Virus record (IMG/VR): IMGVR_UViG_3300031227_000548
Location: 1-20,406 of that record
Length of the DNA: 20,406 nucleotides
Strand: one strand, 5' to 3'
DNA from: a virus
Below, in pieces: positions 7,429-14,019 of the stretch. Both the position numbers and the translations under genes were made by a program. Every line of letters begins with the position of its first letter. Position 1 is the first letter of the stretch. Below the pieces are notes generated by a model. That model ran no database searches. It saw only the letters and a list, made by a program, of their open reading frames with translations, and was not told the DNA's origin.

Positions 7429-7773
7429 TTACAATCCCGGTCGCTCTTCTCTAAATAGGGTACGCTTCCATGTGGTCAAATCGTAAACTGCTCTCTTGCC
7501 ATGACTGCCGGGTTTAACCTCTTCGATTATCCCCGCATCTATAAGCTCCTTCAATGCTCGGTAGTATGTCCTCTTGCTAATGCCATACCCTTCAGCATCA
7601 CGTGGGCCAAAAGGCACCTTCTTCTCATCCATTGCATATCCGTTGTCCGCATCAAACATGATGTCCTTCATAGATATAAATAACGTCCGTGCCGGGTAAC
7701 TTAGAAATTTGAATGAATCTGCTCTCCATAAACATCTGTACACCTGCGTAAAAGGCTCTTTCTTCTTTGGCAT
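7429..7773 (-). CDS. Winged-helix protein between terminase and portal, 114 aa
   Basis: I chose ATG 7773 (MPKKKEPFTQVYR) because AGGAGGGG lies 4 bases upstream. A GTG 24 codons earlier would add a proline- and glycine-rich stretch with a poor ribosome binding site. Residues about 60-105 form a winged-helix motif: GPRDAEGYGISKRTYYRALK and ELIDAGIIEEVKPG, then RAVYDLTTW as the wing. This arrangement is found in small phage and plasmid DNA-binding proteins. Its place between the terminase and portal genes suggests a regulator of late genes, or a DNA-binding partner in packaging. Neither can be shown from the sequence. It follows a 349-base gap full of inverted repeats. Confidence 0.65.
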   Translation of the reverse strand: MPKKKEPFTQVYRCLWRADSFKFLSYPARTLFISMKDIMFDADNGYAMDEKKVPFGPRDAEGYGISKRTYYRALKELIDAGIIEEVKPGSHGKRAVYDLTTWKRTLFREERPGL

Positions 7774-8122
7774 CTTCCCCTCCTGATAGGGTACTTGCCA
7801 GGCTGAGGGGGTATCAGGCCCCCCCCAATTACCGGCGCTAACCACCTGGCTTGAATCTTAACTCGTATCCTGTCCCATAATCCCCCTCCCGTGGTTAATA
7901 ACCTGGGGGCATCTTGCGCCCCATGGGGTACACCTACGCCCCCCGTGAACTTAATTTAACATAATCTAACCTTCGAGCTGGTACCAGTGGGGTACCCAGA
8001 TCAGGCCTCTATCTATATCTATTATACAAACTTCATTTTTCACTGTACTTTTGTCCCTGCTAATTTAAACTCGTTGGGTTAGATTGGCTTTAAGTTAAAC
8101 TCTCTCGCCCTATGAGATACTC
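7774..8122 (-). other. 349-base non-coding gap with dense inverted repeats
   Basis: No convincing gene lies here. A GGAGGGGG site precedes ATG 7884, but the frame stops after six codons (MGQDTS). On the minus strand there is a TATAAT at 8021-8026 without a good -35. A GGGGC/GCCCC hairpin lies at 7906-7922 with CCCCATGGGG beside it (7919-7928), and two Asp718/KpnI-type palindromes at 7978-7987 (CTGGTACCAG) and 7990-7997 (GGGTACCC). A long-range inverted repeat is listed separately. The gap may hold a late promoter and structured leader for the head genes. Confidence 0.6.
7948..8096 (-). repeat. Two-block long-range inverted repeat
   Basis: AACTTAA (7948-7954) is complementary to TTAAGTT (8090-8096), and AATCTAACC (7963-7971) to GGTTAGATT (8077-8085), both perfect. 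The blocks are nested in order with an internal loop of 8 and 4 bases and enclose 105 bases. The enclosed part holds the CTGGTACCAG and GGGTACCC palindromes and the TATAAT. It could fold as a large RNA hairpin, or as a DNA site. Confidence 0.45.
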
Positions 8123-9391
8123 TCACGCCACAAACACCTCACCGGCCCCCATTAACTCAGTTATACTCCACACTAAAGCATCGAGTCTATCAGGTGATTT
8201 CGTGGAACTCTCAGGATCATAACTGCACATTTGATCTTCAAGGTGAGCAAAGGAGCCTACATGATGCACCCTGCCTTGCTCATATAACGCTGATACAGGT
8301 TCCGCCCTTAATGCCTTCCCTCTGGTAGCCCGGACTGATCTATAACTAATGTCAGGAGATACCTGCCTAATTACAGCCTCTATGAGATCCCCGCCATTAT
8401 TGGCTTCACCAATCACCCTATCTGCATCCCAGTTGTGGTATGCTTTTGAGACTACCTGAGCCCATTCGTTAGGTGAGAGATGACATGTCCTATCATCCAA
8501 AATATAATACTGATTATCTTGTGATTTCCCTGCAACTACGATACCCGTATCATCGGATGTTTCAGACGCAGTAACCGCAGGATCAACCCCAACGACTATC
8601 CTGGTTAATGTGGGTTGTGCCTTGACTCTGCTGCTCTCAATCATTGCTGATGACCACAAAGCCCCTGGTACATCATTCAGCATCTCAGCATAGAGTTCTT
8701 GCCTTCCAAGTCTGGTTCCTTCATATTTTTTAATTATCTGGTCGAAGAACGCAGGAGCTAAATTATCTTTATTGCTATAGCTGGTTCCTCTGGATATGAC
8801 TGTATTGGCATCTTTGAGTAGGTCTTTTATGATTTGAATTGGTCGTGGAGTTGTGGTGATAACAGCTTGAGGATGATCGCCGAGTCTTAATCCCATTAAT
8901 AGCATGTCCCAGGCTTCAGGATATTTAAAAGCCGCCAATTCATCCACCCAGGCTGCATTATGTTGTGGCCCTCTAAGCCTATCAGGGACATCCCCTGAAT
9001 ACGCAATAGCCTGCGCACCGTTATTCCATGTTACCCGGCGCTTAGATGGTTCGTAGGTCGGCCTGTCCCAAGGTGGACACACTGACATGATCCCTGACTC
9101 ACCTTCGATCATAACATCCCTGGTATCGGCTGCGGTCGGCCCCACAAGTGCAATTCTGTTTTTGCCTTCCTCGACTTGTTTTCTAACCCATTCTGCACCT
9201 GCTCTTGATTTTCCTGCCCCTCTGCCTGCAAGATATAACCAGTATGACCATGAGCCTGACGGTGGCAGTTGTTCTTCTCTGGCTATAATCTCCCACGCAT
9301 ATTGTAATGCTGATTGTTCTGGAGGTGTCAAATTACCATATACGGCTTCTGGCCCTAAATTAGCTATGGATGATTGCAAGAGTGACATCAT
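8123..9391 (-). CDS. terL: Terminase large subunit (packaging ATPase/nuclease), 422 aa
   Basis: It translocates phage DNA into the prohead using ATP and cuts the concatemer. The ATPase domain has Walker A GRGAGKS (56-62) in LYLAGRGAGKSRAG and Walker B with catalytic Glu in AAWVDELAAF (Asp150-Glu151). The RNase H-like nuclease domain starts at IVVGVDPAV (Asp270), with a later acidic pair in PDRLDALVW (Asp401 and Asp404). At 422 residues it matches the shorter TerL branch rather than the 550-aa type. The start ATGATG overlaps the terS stop by 4 bases. The gap after its stop contains the inverted-repeat region. Confidence 0.93.
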   Translation of the reverse strand: MMSLLQSSIANLGPEAVYGNLTPPEQSALQYAWEIIAREEQLPPSGSWSYWLYLAGRGAGKSRAGAEWVRKQVEEGKNRIALVGPTAADTRDVMIEGESGIMSVCPPWDRPTYEPSKRRVTWNNGAQAIAYSGDVPDRLRGPQHNAAWVDELAAFKYPEAWDMLLMGLRLGDHPQAVITTTPRPIQIIKDLLKDANTVISRGTSYSNKDNLAPAFFDQIIKKYEGTRLGRQELYAEMLNDVPGALWSSAMIESSRVKAQPTLTRIVVGVDPAVTASETSDDTGIVVAGKSQDNQYYILDDRTCHLSPNEWAQVVSKAYHNWDADRVIGEANNGGDLIEAVIRQVSPDISYRSVRATRGKALRAEPVSALYEQGRVHHVGSFAHLEDQMCSYDPESSTKSPDRLDALVWSITELMGAGEVFVA

Positions 9392-9786
9392 AGGTTCCCT
9401 GCCATTCTCTTGAATTTATCGAGGAGACATGACATGTCTACTTTGATCGGCTTGTCCTGGTCTCCACCATGTTCGAGCTTGTCTTTCTGCTCCAGATACT
9501 GCTTCCCTAACCAGATCAATAAGGTTTTATCCCCTGATAGAGCCACTTGCATTTGTTTTCTTCTAAGGGACGCCCTGCCTCCTGCTGAGTACTTTTTATA
9601 GTACCCTACGAAACCATCGTGTCCATCTTCTTTTAATTTCTTGTTTAAGTTAATGTAACTTATATCTAAAATGGCTGCGCACTCTTCTCCTGTGGCCTGA
9701 ATTTTACACAACCCTTCGAGTGCTACGTAGTCTATCTGTTTTTGTGGTCTTCCGACCTTTTTTTTCTCCTTAGGTGCTTTGACCAT
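9388..9786 (-). CDS. Terminase small subunit-like DNA-binding protein, 132 aa
   Basis: The start is basic (MVKAPKEKKKVGRPQKQID). A helix-turn-helix-like segment follows: LEGLCKIQATGEECAAILDI and SYINLNKKLKED, typical of small terminase recognition domains. Next comes a YKKYSAGGRASLRRKQMQVA stretch and LIWLGKQYLEQKDKLE, a pattern often seen in phage small terminases of this type. It presumably binds the packaging site and loads the large subunit. Its stop overlaps the terL start by 4 bases. The ribosome binding site is weak (AAAGG). A promoter and a structured leader lie directly upstream. Confidence 0.8.
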   Translation of the reverse strand: MVKAPKEKKKVGRPQKQIDYVALEGLCKIQATGEECAAILDISYINLNKKLKEDGHDGFVGYYKKYSAGGRASLRRKQMQVALSGDKTLLIWLGKQYLEQKDKLEHGGDQDKPIKVDMSCLLDKFKRMAGNL

Positions 9787-9914
9787 GTATTGCCTTTGGG
9801 TGTAACTCCCCGACGCCGGGACTTTTAGTTATATTATTTGTAGCCCCTCACTCAGGCTCTTTTTAAGTATCACCCATTACCGGGGAGCGCTACATATTGT
9901 GTGATTAAAGGCCC
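9787..9914 (-). promoter_or_regulatory. Structured leader ahead of terS (possible attenuator or packaging site)
   Basis: GTAGC/GCTAC (9840-9844 with 9889-9893) can close a stem. CTCCCCG/CGGGGAG (9806-9812 with 9881-9887) is a perfect alternative pairing over a longer range. CCCG-GCGT-CGGG (9808-9820) forms a local hairpin that competes with it. The three cannot all form together, so switching is possible. In many cos-type phages the packaging site lies next to terS, so this gap is also a candidate cos/pac region. No gene is visible in it. Confidence 0.4.
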
Positions 9915-9943
9915 CTTATAACAGATTTCATGGGTAAAGTCAA
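9915..9943 (-). promoter_or_regulatory. Sigma70-type promoter for the packaging/head genes
   Basis: Reading the minus strand: TTGACT (9943-9938), 17-base spacer, TATAAG (9920-9915). Five of six bases match consensus in each hexamer and the spacing is ideal. The start site would be near 9908, about 120 bases ahead of terS. Confidence 0.65.
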
Positions 9944-9965
9944 GGGTTTTCTCACCGATCACTCT

Positions 9966-10214
9966 TCAGATCGCTTCACCCTCATGATTAACGGTACGGC
10001 GTATCCATAATTTCACGAGTCCATCCTTGCGGTCACTACGAGTCGCAAAGCAAGGCCACTGCACTTTGACATAATGCTTCGCCCAGCCTGCCAGCTCTGA
10101 AGCCCACCCGGTCTGGATGTCCATGATCTCTATCCCGGCCTCTTGCATATCCCGGACGGCTAAAGGCCTGTAGCTTAATTTTCTAATGTATGATAGGTCT
10201 CTTAATTGCATCAT
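9966..10214 (-). CDS. Uncharacterised small protein, 82 aa
   Basis: ATG 10214 follows a strong GGGAGGAGGGG site. The product starts MMQLRDLSYIRKLSYRPLAV and contains a tryptophan-rich part (TGWASELAGWAKHYVKVQWP) and a basic tail. It has no signal peptide or clear membrane segment. Its first 32 bases overlap the end of the single-membrane-span gene upstream, so the two are probably co-translated. I recognise no family. It is the last gene before the terminase promoter. Confidence 0.6.
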   Translation of the reverse strand: MMQLRDLSYIRKLSYRPLAVRDMQEAGIEIMDIQTGWASELAGWAKHYVKVQWPCFATRSDRKDGLVKLWIRRTVNHEGEAI

Positions 10215-10350
10215 GATCCCCTCCTCCCTTCCCTGGCCTAAACTTCTCCGGCAAATTCACGAGCAGTCCCCAACCAAGCCCCACCACAAATGCTCCCACT
10301 GCTACCGCGCACCATACGATCCACGTTGGTGTATTTAACAATTCCGTCAT
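10183..10350 (-). CDS. Small single-span membrane protein, 55 aa
   Basis: ATG 10350 (MTELLNTPTW) has GGAGGT about 7 bases upstream. Residues 9-33 are hydrophobic (IVWCAVAVGAFVVGLGWGLL) and form one membrane helix. A short charged tail follows (NLPEKFRPGKGGGDHD). The gene overlaps its neighbours at both ends: ATGA with the gene upstream and 32 bases with the gene downstream. Size and topology would suit a holin-like or antiholin protein, but no endolysin is visible nearby, so this is only a possibility. Confidence 0.55.
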   Translation of the reverse strand: MTELLNTPTWIVWCAVAVGAFVVGLGWGLLVNLPEKFRPGKGGGDHDAIKRPIIH

Positions 10351-10472
10351 TTCTTTACCTCCCACCCTTCCTCATCCATCGACTGCCATACCTTCATCAT
10401 TTCCTTAGCCTGCTTTCTCAATTTGATGAGCTTATCTCGCAACTTTTCCTTCTTTGTCAGTTCAGCTTTCAT
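10347..10472 (-). CDS. Small coiled-coil protein, 41 aa
   Basis: The frame from ATG 10472 encodes MKAELTKKEKLRDKLIKLRK and then QAKEMMKVWQSMDEEGWEVKK. It is highly charged and helical, with heptad-like L/I/M spacing. GAGGT lies about 8 bases upstream, inside the end of the preceding gene. Its TGA overlaps the ATG of the membrane protein (ATGA). Tight overlaps on both sides and clear amphipathic character support a real gene. Function unknown. Confidence 0.55.
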   Translation of the reverse strand: MKAELTKKEKLRDKLIKLRKQAKEMMKVWQSMDEEGWEVKK

Positions 10473-10474
10473 CC

Positions 10475-10894
10475 CTACTTTACCTCAAGCGTGGTCGAAT
10501 CCCCAGTAATGGTATATAGATCATTTCCAGGATTACTAAAAACCCAGCCATTAGTGTTATCATTTCCATTTTTCTTAATCTTCACCTCAAGCTGACACGC
10601 CCCTTCCCCATGTCGAGCCAGGGCTTTCCGGGCAATCTCAGCGGCCTCGGCCTCGTTGACTGCATTGTATTTGACCGTTAGCCGGACCTCATAGGTTGTT
10701 GGTTTTTCTTCTATTTGTTCCTTTGAGACATCCGTTGAAACATCTAAACGAGCCAATTCTTCTGGGGTAAGGCAACCAATAGCATACCCCCGTTCCTGTA
10801 TTCTCAAACATTCCTGATATTCCTTTTCACCCGCCCACGCTGGTACACTCAGGGCAATTACGATTGCCGCTAATGCTACGATCAGTTTTTTCAT
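10475..10894 (-). CDS. Exported protein with signal peptide, 139 aa
   Basis: The N-terminus MKKLIVALAAIVIALSVPAWA is a clear type I signal peptide, with cleavage expected after AWA. The mature part has three cysteines (in YQECLRIQ, IGCLTPEEL and GACQLEVK), so a disulfide is possible. A beta/alpha segment follows (TYEVRLTVKYNAVNEAEAAE and LARHGEGACQLEVKIKK). AAGGAG precedes the ATG. The protein would act in the periplasm or outside the cell. I do not recognise a family. Roles in the envelope, superinfection control or lysis are possible but not shown. Confidence 0.65.
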   Translation of the reverse strand: MKKLIVALAAIVIALSVPAWAGEKEYQECLRIQERGYAIGCLTPEELARLDVSTDVSKEQIEEKPTTYEVRLTVKYNAVNEAEAAEIARKALARHGEGACQLEVKIKKNGNDNTNGWVFSNPGNDLYTITGDSTTLEVK

Positions 10895-10910
10895 TTTCCT
10901 TCTCCTTTCA

Positions 10911-11078
10911 TTATCTTATGACCTCAATCCTCATCTTTTTGCCAGACATCCCCCGCAGGAAAGCCTCGTGAGCTCGCTGTGGTTTCTTTCTATTGTATCC
11001 ATCTTTGGTTTTGGTTAAATCAAATTCCCATTCTTGCTTACGCCCCCATGAATCTCGCCATGTGTATTTTATCCGCAT
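10911..11078 (-). CDS. Uncharacterised basic protein, 55 aa
   Basis: I chose ATG 11078 (MRIKYTWRDSWGRKQEWEFD) because GGAGGAGG lies 7 bases upstream. An upstream extension of 30 codons in the same frame overlaps the previous gene and lacks a site. The product continues LTKTKDGYNRKKPQRAHEAF and ends MRIEVIR. It is basic with a short beta start, and overlaps the previous gene by 10 bases. No family is recognised. Confidence 0.55.
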   Translation of the reverse strand: MRIKYTWRDSWGRKQEWEFDLTKTKDGYNRKKPQRAHEAFLRGMSGKKMRIEVIR

Positions 11079-11302
11079 GATTTGTCCTCCTCCCTCCATG
11101 TCAATACCCCTTTTATATATCGCGCCCTCCGGGGAATGTTGGGATATAATACCCTCAGATACTCCCATAAACGCTCCCCTGATTCAAAGCTCATTCGTTG
11201 CGCTACCGCTATACCATAGTCCGCGATTGTAATGTCACGATGTAGAGCATCAGCTTCTTTTCGTTCAGCCGCTTTCAGTTTGATCGTCTTTTGCTTTGCC
11301 AT
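11069..11302 (-). CDS. Uncharacterised protein, 77 aa
   Basis: ATG 11302 shares its A with the stop of the gene upstream (TAATG), and GGGAG lies just ahead. The product has a lysine-rich helical start (MAKQKTIKLKAAERKEADAL), a helical middle (IADYGIAVAQRMSFESGERL) and a basic end (PNIPRRARYIKGVLTW). It looks soluble and helical. Nothing in it identifies a function. Confidence 0.55.
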   Translation of the reverse strand: MAKQKTIKLKAAERKEADALHRDITIADYGIAVAQRMSFESGERLWEYLRVLYPNIPRRARYIKGVLTWREEDKSCG

Positions 11303-11502
11303 TATTCTCCCTCCGGGCCATGCTCTAAATCATTAGCAAATTGAGCAACAGCAGCGGCCAGATTAAATGCTGATTTCAGCAAGTAGCCTGTGTATTCGTG
11401 CAATGCTATTTCCACGATTCTTTGTGACGCCAATCTTAAAATAATCTCAGCCTCCCCATCCTCAGCTATTGCCTTAGTTATCTTATCGAGTTGTTCTTGC
11501 AT
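11302..11502 (-). CDS. Uncharacterised helical protein, 66 aa
   Basis: ATG 11502 follows the VRR-NUC stop by one base, with GGGGGA at the right distance. The product is almost entirely helical (MQEQLDKITKAIAEDGEAEI, then LKSAFNLAAAVAQFANDLEH) with an acidic end. Its hydrophobic stretch is too short and mixed for a membrane span. The position in a coupled run of small genes supports expression. Function unknown. Confidence 0.55.
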   Translation of the reverse strand: MQEQLDKITKAIAEDGEAEIILRLASQRIVEIALHEYTGYLLKSAFNLAAAVAQFANDLEHGPEGE

Positions 11503-11503
11503 A

Positions 11504-11869
11504 TTATCCCCCTTTCATGATCTGTATAAAACGTTTATAACTTTTCACTATATGGACGCTATGCCCCAAAAACATAAGTTGTCGGTGTAGTTGCTGTTGT
11601 TCCGATCGCAACTTCCCCCCAGCCGCCTTCAATTCGATTAGCTCAACCCGGCCATTATCCATGAAAATGGTTAAATCGGGGAACCCTGCCTTGTTTTTCT
11701 TCTTTGACCAATCGTGAAAGCATATCCAACCGCAGGCATCACAATATTTGATACATTTGGCTTGTAGGACTTTTTCCGGCCCGGCATCAGGCGTGTCGTC
11801 AACCTTCACCCAGTCCCCACGCCGGGCATTAAACTCATCTAATTCGGCTTGGCTCCAATTTAAGCCCAT
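11504..11869 (-). CDS. VRR-NUC family nuclease, 121 aa
   Basis: A compact PD-(D/E)XK-type nuclease. The key pattern is visible: an early Glu (PEKVLQAKCIKYC), then NKAGFPDLTIFMDNG with the catalytic Asp in FPDL, and RVELIELKAAGGKLRSEQQQ with the E-x-K motif. The protein ends HSVHIVKSYKRF, as usual for stand-alone phage VRR-NUC proteins of about this size. Such enzymes are thought to cut branched or structured DNA in replication or recombination. ATG 11869 lies inside the end of the third HNH gene (10-base overlap), with AAAGGGG upstream. Confidence 0.88.
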   Translation of the reverse strand: MGLNWSQAELDEFNARRGDWVKVDDTPDAGPEKVLQAKCIKYCDACGWICFHDWSKKKNKAGFPDLTIFMDNGRVELIELKAAGGKLRSEQQQLHRQLMFLGHSVHIVKSYKRFIQIMKGG

Positions 11870-12675
11870 AAATAATCCCCTTTTGCTATAAAATACTTCA
11901 AAGTTTCCTCTTCTGTAAGCCCTTGCTTAGTTTTTCGACCTTGCCATATCTGCCAAGTGACTTTTAATCTTCTTAACCACTCCATTTTAATCCTTCTTAT
12001 GCCATTAAATTCAATCCAAACATTCGCTCTTGTATTACCGTTTTGCTCTTTCTGCGTAGCCCATTTACAATTATCAGGCTCATAGTTTCCGTTATTATCA
12101 ATTCGTTCAATCGTCAATCCTTTAGGACATCGACCCATATCTTTACGGAAATTCTCATAACTATGCAACCATCTATCGCAAATCACAATCCCTCGACCTC
12201 CATAATCATTGAAGGCGTGACTATTCTTATTCAAACACCTAATTTTCATGTGATGCCACCTTGAATATTCAGCGCTATTGCTTTCTCCATGTGTAGTGCA
12301 AGCATCCATCTTGTAACATCCACAACTCACAGTGTTTCCTGTTTTCAAACTGTTACCATTAACAACCACTGTTTTTCCACAATCACAGCTACATTCCCAT
12401 CGTGGATGTCCTTTGGTAATATTTGGCAATATCCTTTTGATAACAGTAAGTCTCCCAAATTTTTTCCCTCTTAAATCTTTAAAGGATTGATCTATCATGT
12501 AACATCCACAACTTACCGTGCGCCCGGATCTTAAACTGCCACCACTTACAACTCGGGTTACTCCACAATCACACACACACTGCCATTGAATGTTTCCATA
12601 TTTATCGTTTTCACTTCGCTCAATAACAGTCCATCGCCCAAATCGTTTACCCGTCATATCAATAAATTTACTCAT
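11860..12675 (-). CDS. HNH homing-type endonuclease with duplicated Cys-rich N-terminal domain, 271 aa
   Basis: Residues 7-60 and 68-121 are two copies of one domain: an (M/L)xGK(R/K)FGR(W/L)TVI start, a CxCDCG core and a final VSCGCY, likely zinc-binding. The nuclease part follows: CLNKNSHAFNDYGGRGIVIC, then DRWLHSYENFRKDMG, TIERIDNNGNYEPDNCKWAT and QKEQNGN. This is the HNH variant common in free-standing phage endonucleases. The C-terminal 50 residues are basic and helical, probably DNA-binding. I chose ATG 12675, with GGAGGTG 8 bases upstream. The frame is open to 12828, but that part covers the structured leader. Its end overlaps the VRR-NUC start. Confidence 0.87.
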   Translation of the reverse strand: MSKFIDMTGKRFGRWTVIERSENDKYGNIQWQCVCDCGVTRVVSGGSLRSGRTVSCGCYMIDQSFKDLRGKKFGRLTVIKRILPNITKGHPRWECSCDCGKTVVVNGNSLKTGNTVSCGCYKMDACTTHGESNSAEYSRWHHMKIRCLNKNSHAFNDYGGRGIVICDRWLHSYENFRKDMGRCPKGLTIERIDNNGNYEPDNCKWATQKEQNGNTRANVWIEFNGIRRIKMEWLRRLKVTWQIWQGRKTKQGLTEEETLKYFIAKGDYLWA

Positions 12676-12689
12676 AACAAAACACCTCC

Positions 12690-12765
12690 AAAAAAGAAAA
12701 CCCTGAGAGTAGTTGAAGCCGCAAAGGGCTTTTCCCGACCTCACGGCCTGGGAACTCTCAGGGTT
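12690..12765 (-). ncRNA. Three-way-junction leader RNA with U-tract ahead of the third HNH gene
   Basis: P1 is 12 perfect pairs: AACCCTGAGAGT (from 12765) with ACTCTCAGGGTT (to 12699). Inside, P2 is TCCC-A-GGCC-GTGA-GGTC-GGGA (12753 to 12733), capped by a GNRA-type GUGA tetraloop. P3 is AAGCC/GGCTT (12731-12727 with 12720-12716). P1 is followed at once by a T-rich run (12698-12690), as in an intrinsic terminator. The ribosome binding site comes next. It may be a transcription attenuator or a regulatory RNA controlling the endonuclease. It matches no riboswitch class that I can identify by eye. Confidence 0.65.
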
Positions 12766-12799
12766 AATTTCTGGATACTTTGCGTTTTCAACTATAATC

Positions 12800-12828
12800 A
12801 TATTATATTTTTCCTTTTGGAATGTCAA
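12800..12828 (-). promoter_or_regulatory. Sigma70-type promoter for the third HNH gene, with a palindrome in the spacer
   Basis: TTGACA (12828-12823) and TAATAT (12805-12800) are 17 bases apart; a perfect TATAAT (12807-12802) is also present at 15 bases. The spacer holds TTCC-AAAA-GGAA (12822-12811), a 12-base inverted repeat that could be an operator. The start site would be near 12793, about 118 bases ahead of the HNH start codon. Confidence 0.7.
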
Positions 12829-12834
12829 GGGTTA

Positions 12835-13557
12835 TTAAATCCCATCAAGAGCTTTCACAGCCGCTTCAACAGTGTATTGCAAAGCGGCGCCTACATCGTT
12901 GATTTCATTGTCGCGGATTGCCTCTAATATCTCTCGCAGGGCCTTTATCCGGGTCTCGGCCACATCCAGCATGCAATATGGACAGGTCTCATCCTCAATG
13001 TCTGCTATCCAGTTATCGCAATGTTTGCATTGGATTGTTTTAGGCTTTTTAATCTTCTCAGGTTTACCCTTCATCCCCTTCACAACTTCTTCTAATTCCT
13101 GGACGGAGATTTTAGCTCCATCAGCAGCATTCAGGATGTCGTGAGCGCCAACATTTTCTAAACTGCGGACAGCCTCGTAATGAGAGAATCGCAGGTTTTT
13201 ATATACACGAGACTCTGGCAAGAACTTGTCCCGCACCTTCAGCCAGGTTTGTGCTCTGCTTTGAGAAATTATAGGTCTGCCAGCAGAATCCCACGGTATA
13301 TGGTCTGTCCACTCATATCCTGAATTCCTTAATTCAGCCCAAAAATCCGCCCAGTACCATTGCCGTCCTTTGTGGAACTTTGCCAAACCTTCACTAATAC
13401 GCTCTATTAAGTCCTCAGTTAGTCCAATATTAAACACCAATCTGTCTTCCTTGAATTCAACCTCTTTGATCTGTGACAATTCCCCGGTGTCGGGTACTAC
13501 CTGTGTCTCTTCTGTCATATCCCCTCTGCCTTCTTCATTGTGTGCTACTGTGCTCAT
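12835..13557 (-). CDS. Uncharacterised protein with a four-cysteine zinc motif, 240 aa
   Basis: ATG 13557 follows GGGGGGAG and overlaps the previous gene by 4 bases. The N-terminal part is acidic. Residues about 55-140 are helical with tryptophans (FHKGRQWYWADFWAELRNSG, then SRAQTWLKVRDKFLPESR), possibly a DNA-binding or replication-adaptor fold. Near residue 176 a CKHC...CPYC knuckle suggests a zinc ribbon. The C-terminus is helical and ends KALDGI. The position between HNH genes, SSB and VRR-NUC suggests a role in DNA metabolism, but I recognise no family. Confidence 0.65.
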   Translation of the reverse strand: MSTVAHNEEGRGDMTEETQVVPDTGELSQIKEVEFKEDRLVFNIGLTEDLIERISEGLAKFHKGRQWYWADFWAELRNSGYEWTDHIPWDSAGRPIISQSRAQTWLKVRDKFLPESRVYKNLRFSHYEAVRSLENVGAHDILNAADGAKISVQELEEVVKGMKGKPEKIKKPKTIQCKHCDNWIADIEDETCPYCMLDVAETRIKALREILEAIRDNEINDVGAALQYTVEAAVKALDGI

Positions 13558-13802
13558 ATTCTCCCCCCATCCCCACGTCCCTTGGTTAAAATCACTCGGT
13601 CGATTGACGGTGTTCCATCGAAATAACAGAGGTTCTTCTTTGCTTCCTCAAGACTTCCGAAATAATCTTGACAGTATGCGCCAACAGAACTGTTAATCCA
13701 AGCATCTACCCACCACCACCGAAACAGAAAATGGCGTTGTTGAATTACAAACGACTTATGCCCATCTGATGCAGTTCTCTCAACTATTCTTGATGCTTTC
13801 AT
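13554..13802 (-). CDS. Uncharacterised basic, tryptophan-rich protein, 82 aa
   Basis: I chose ATG 13802 (MKASRIVERTASDGHKSFVI) because GGGAGGGA lies just upstream. Upstream in-frame codons overlap the neighbouring gene without a site. The centre reads QRHFLFRWWWVDAWINSSVG, a striking aromatic cluster, followed by GSLEEAKKNLCYFDGT. It looks like a small soluble beta/alpha protein, and the WWW cluster is too short and interrupted for a membrane span. It overlaps the 240-aa gene by 4 bases. Function unknown. Confidence 0.55.
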   Translation of the reverse strand: MKASRIVERTASDGHKSFVIQQRHFLFRWWWVDAWINSSVGAYCQDYFGSLEEAKKNLCYFDGTPSIDRVILTKGRGDGGRI

Positions 13803-13803
13803 C

Positions 13804-14019
13804 TCATCCCTCCCTGGTTTCCCATAACTGCGCCATTTGTTGCACTGACGATCCACCACACCCACCACCGCTCAGATAGTTATTCGCTTTTTGGATTAAA
13901 TCTCTCAATTCTGTTTCCGCTGCATCCCAGGCTAACTCAGCAATCCACTCCATATCAGACTTAGAATAGATGTCGTCTAACTCAACCGCATTGTCTTTCC
14001 ACCAATCTTGAAAAGTCAT
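13804..14019 (-). CDS. Uncharacterised acidic protein, 71 aa
   Basis: ATG 14019 has AGGAGGTG directly upstream and overlaps the previous gene by 4 bases (ATGA). The product is acidic and helical (MTFQDWWKDNAVELDDIYSK, then ELAWDAAETELRDLIQKANN), with a flexible GGGCGGSS linker near the end. Short proteins with the 'WW...A..AW.AA' look are frequent in phage early regions. No function is assignable. Confidence 0.55.
   Translation of the reverse strand: MTFQDWWKDNAVELDDIYSKSDMEWIAELAWDAAETELRDLIQKANNYLSGGGCGGSSVQQMAQLWETREG

Noticed and set aside
7861-7890. Start-like site GGAGGGGG-ATT-ATG as a gene
   Set aside because: The frame ends after six codons. The continuing frame has no start of its own.
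12699-12765. CTGAGA in the HNH leader as a sign of a TPP riboswitch
   Set aside because: The other conserved TPP-riboswitch elements are missing, and the surrounding helices do not match that fold.
12676-12828. 51 extra N-terminal codons of the third HNH gene
   Set aside because: The stretch covers the promoter start region and the stem-loop leader. ATG 12675 has an excellent ribosome binding site and starts at the conserved MSKFIDMTGKRFGRW.
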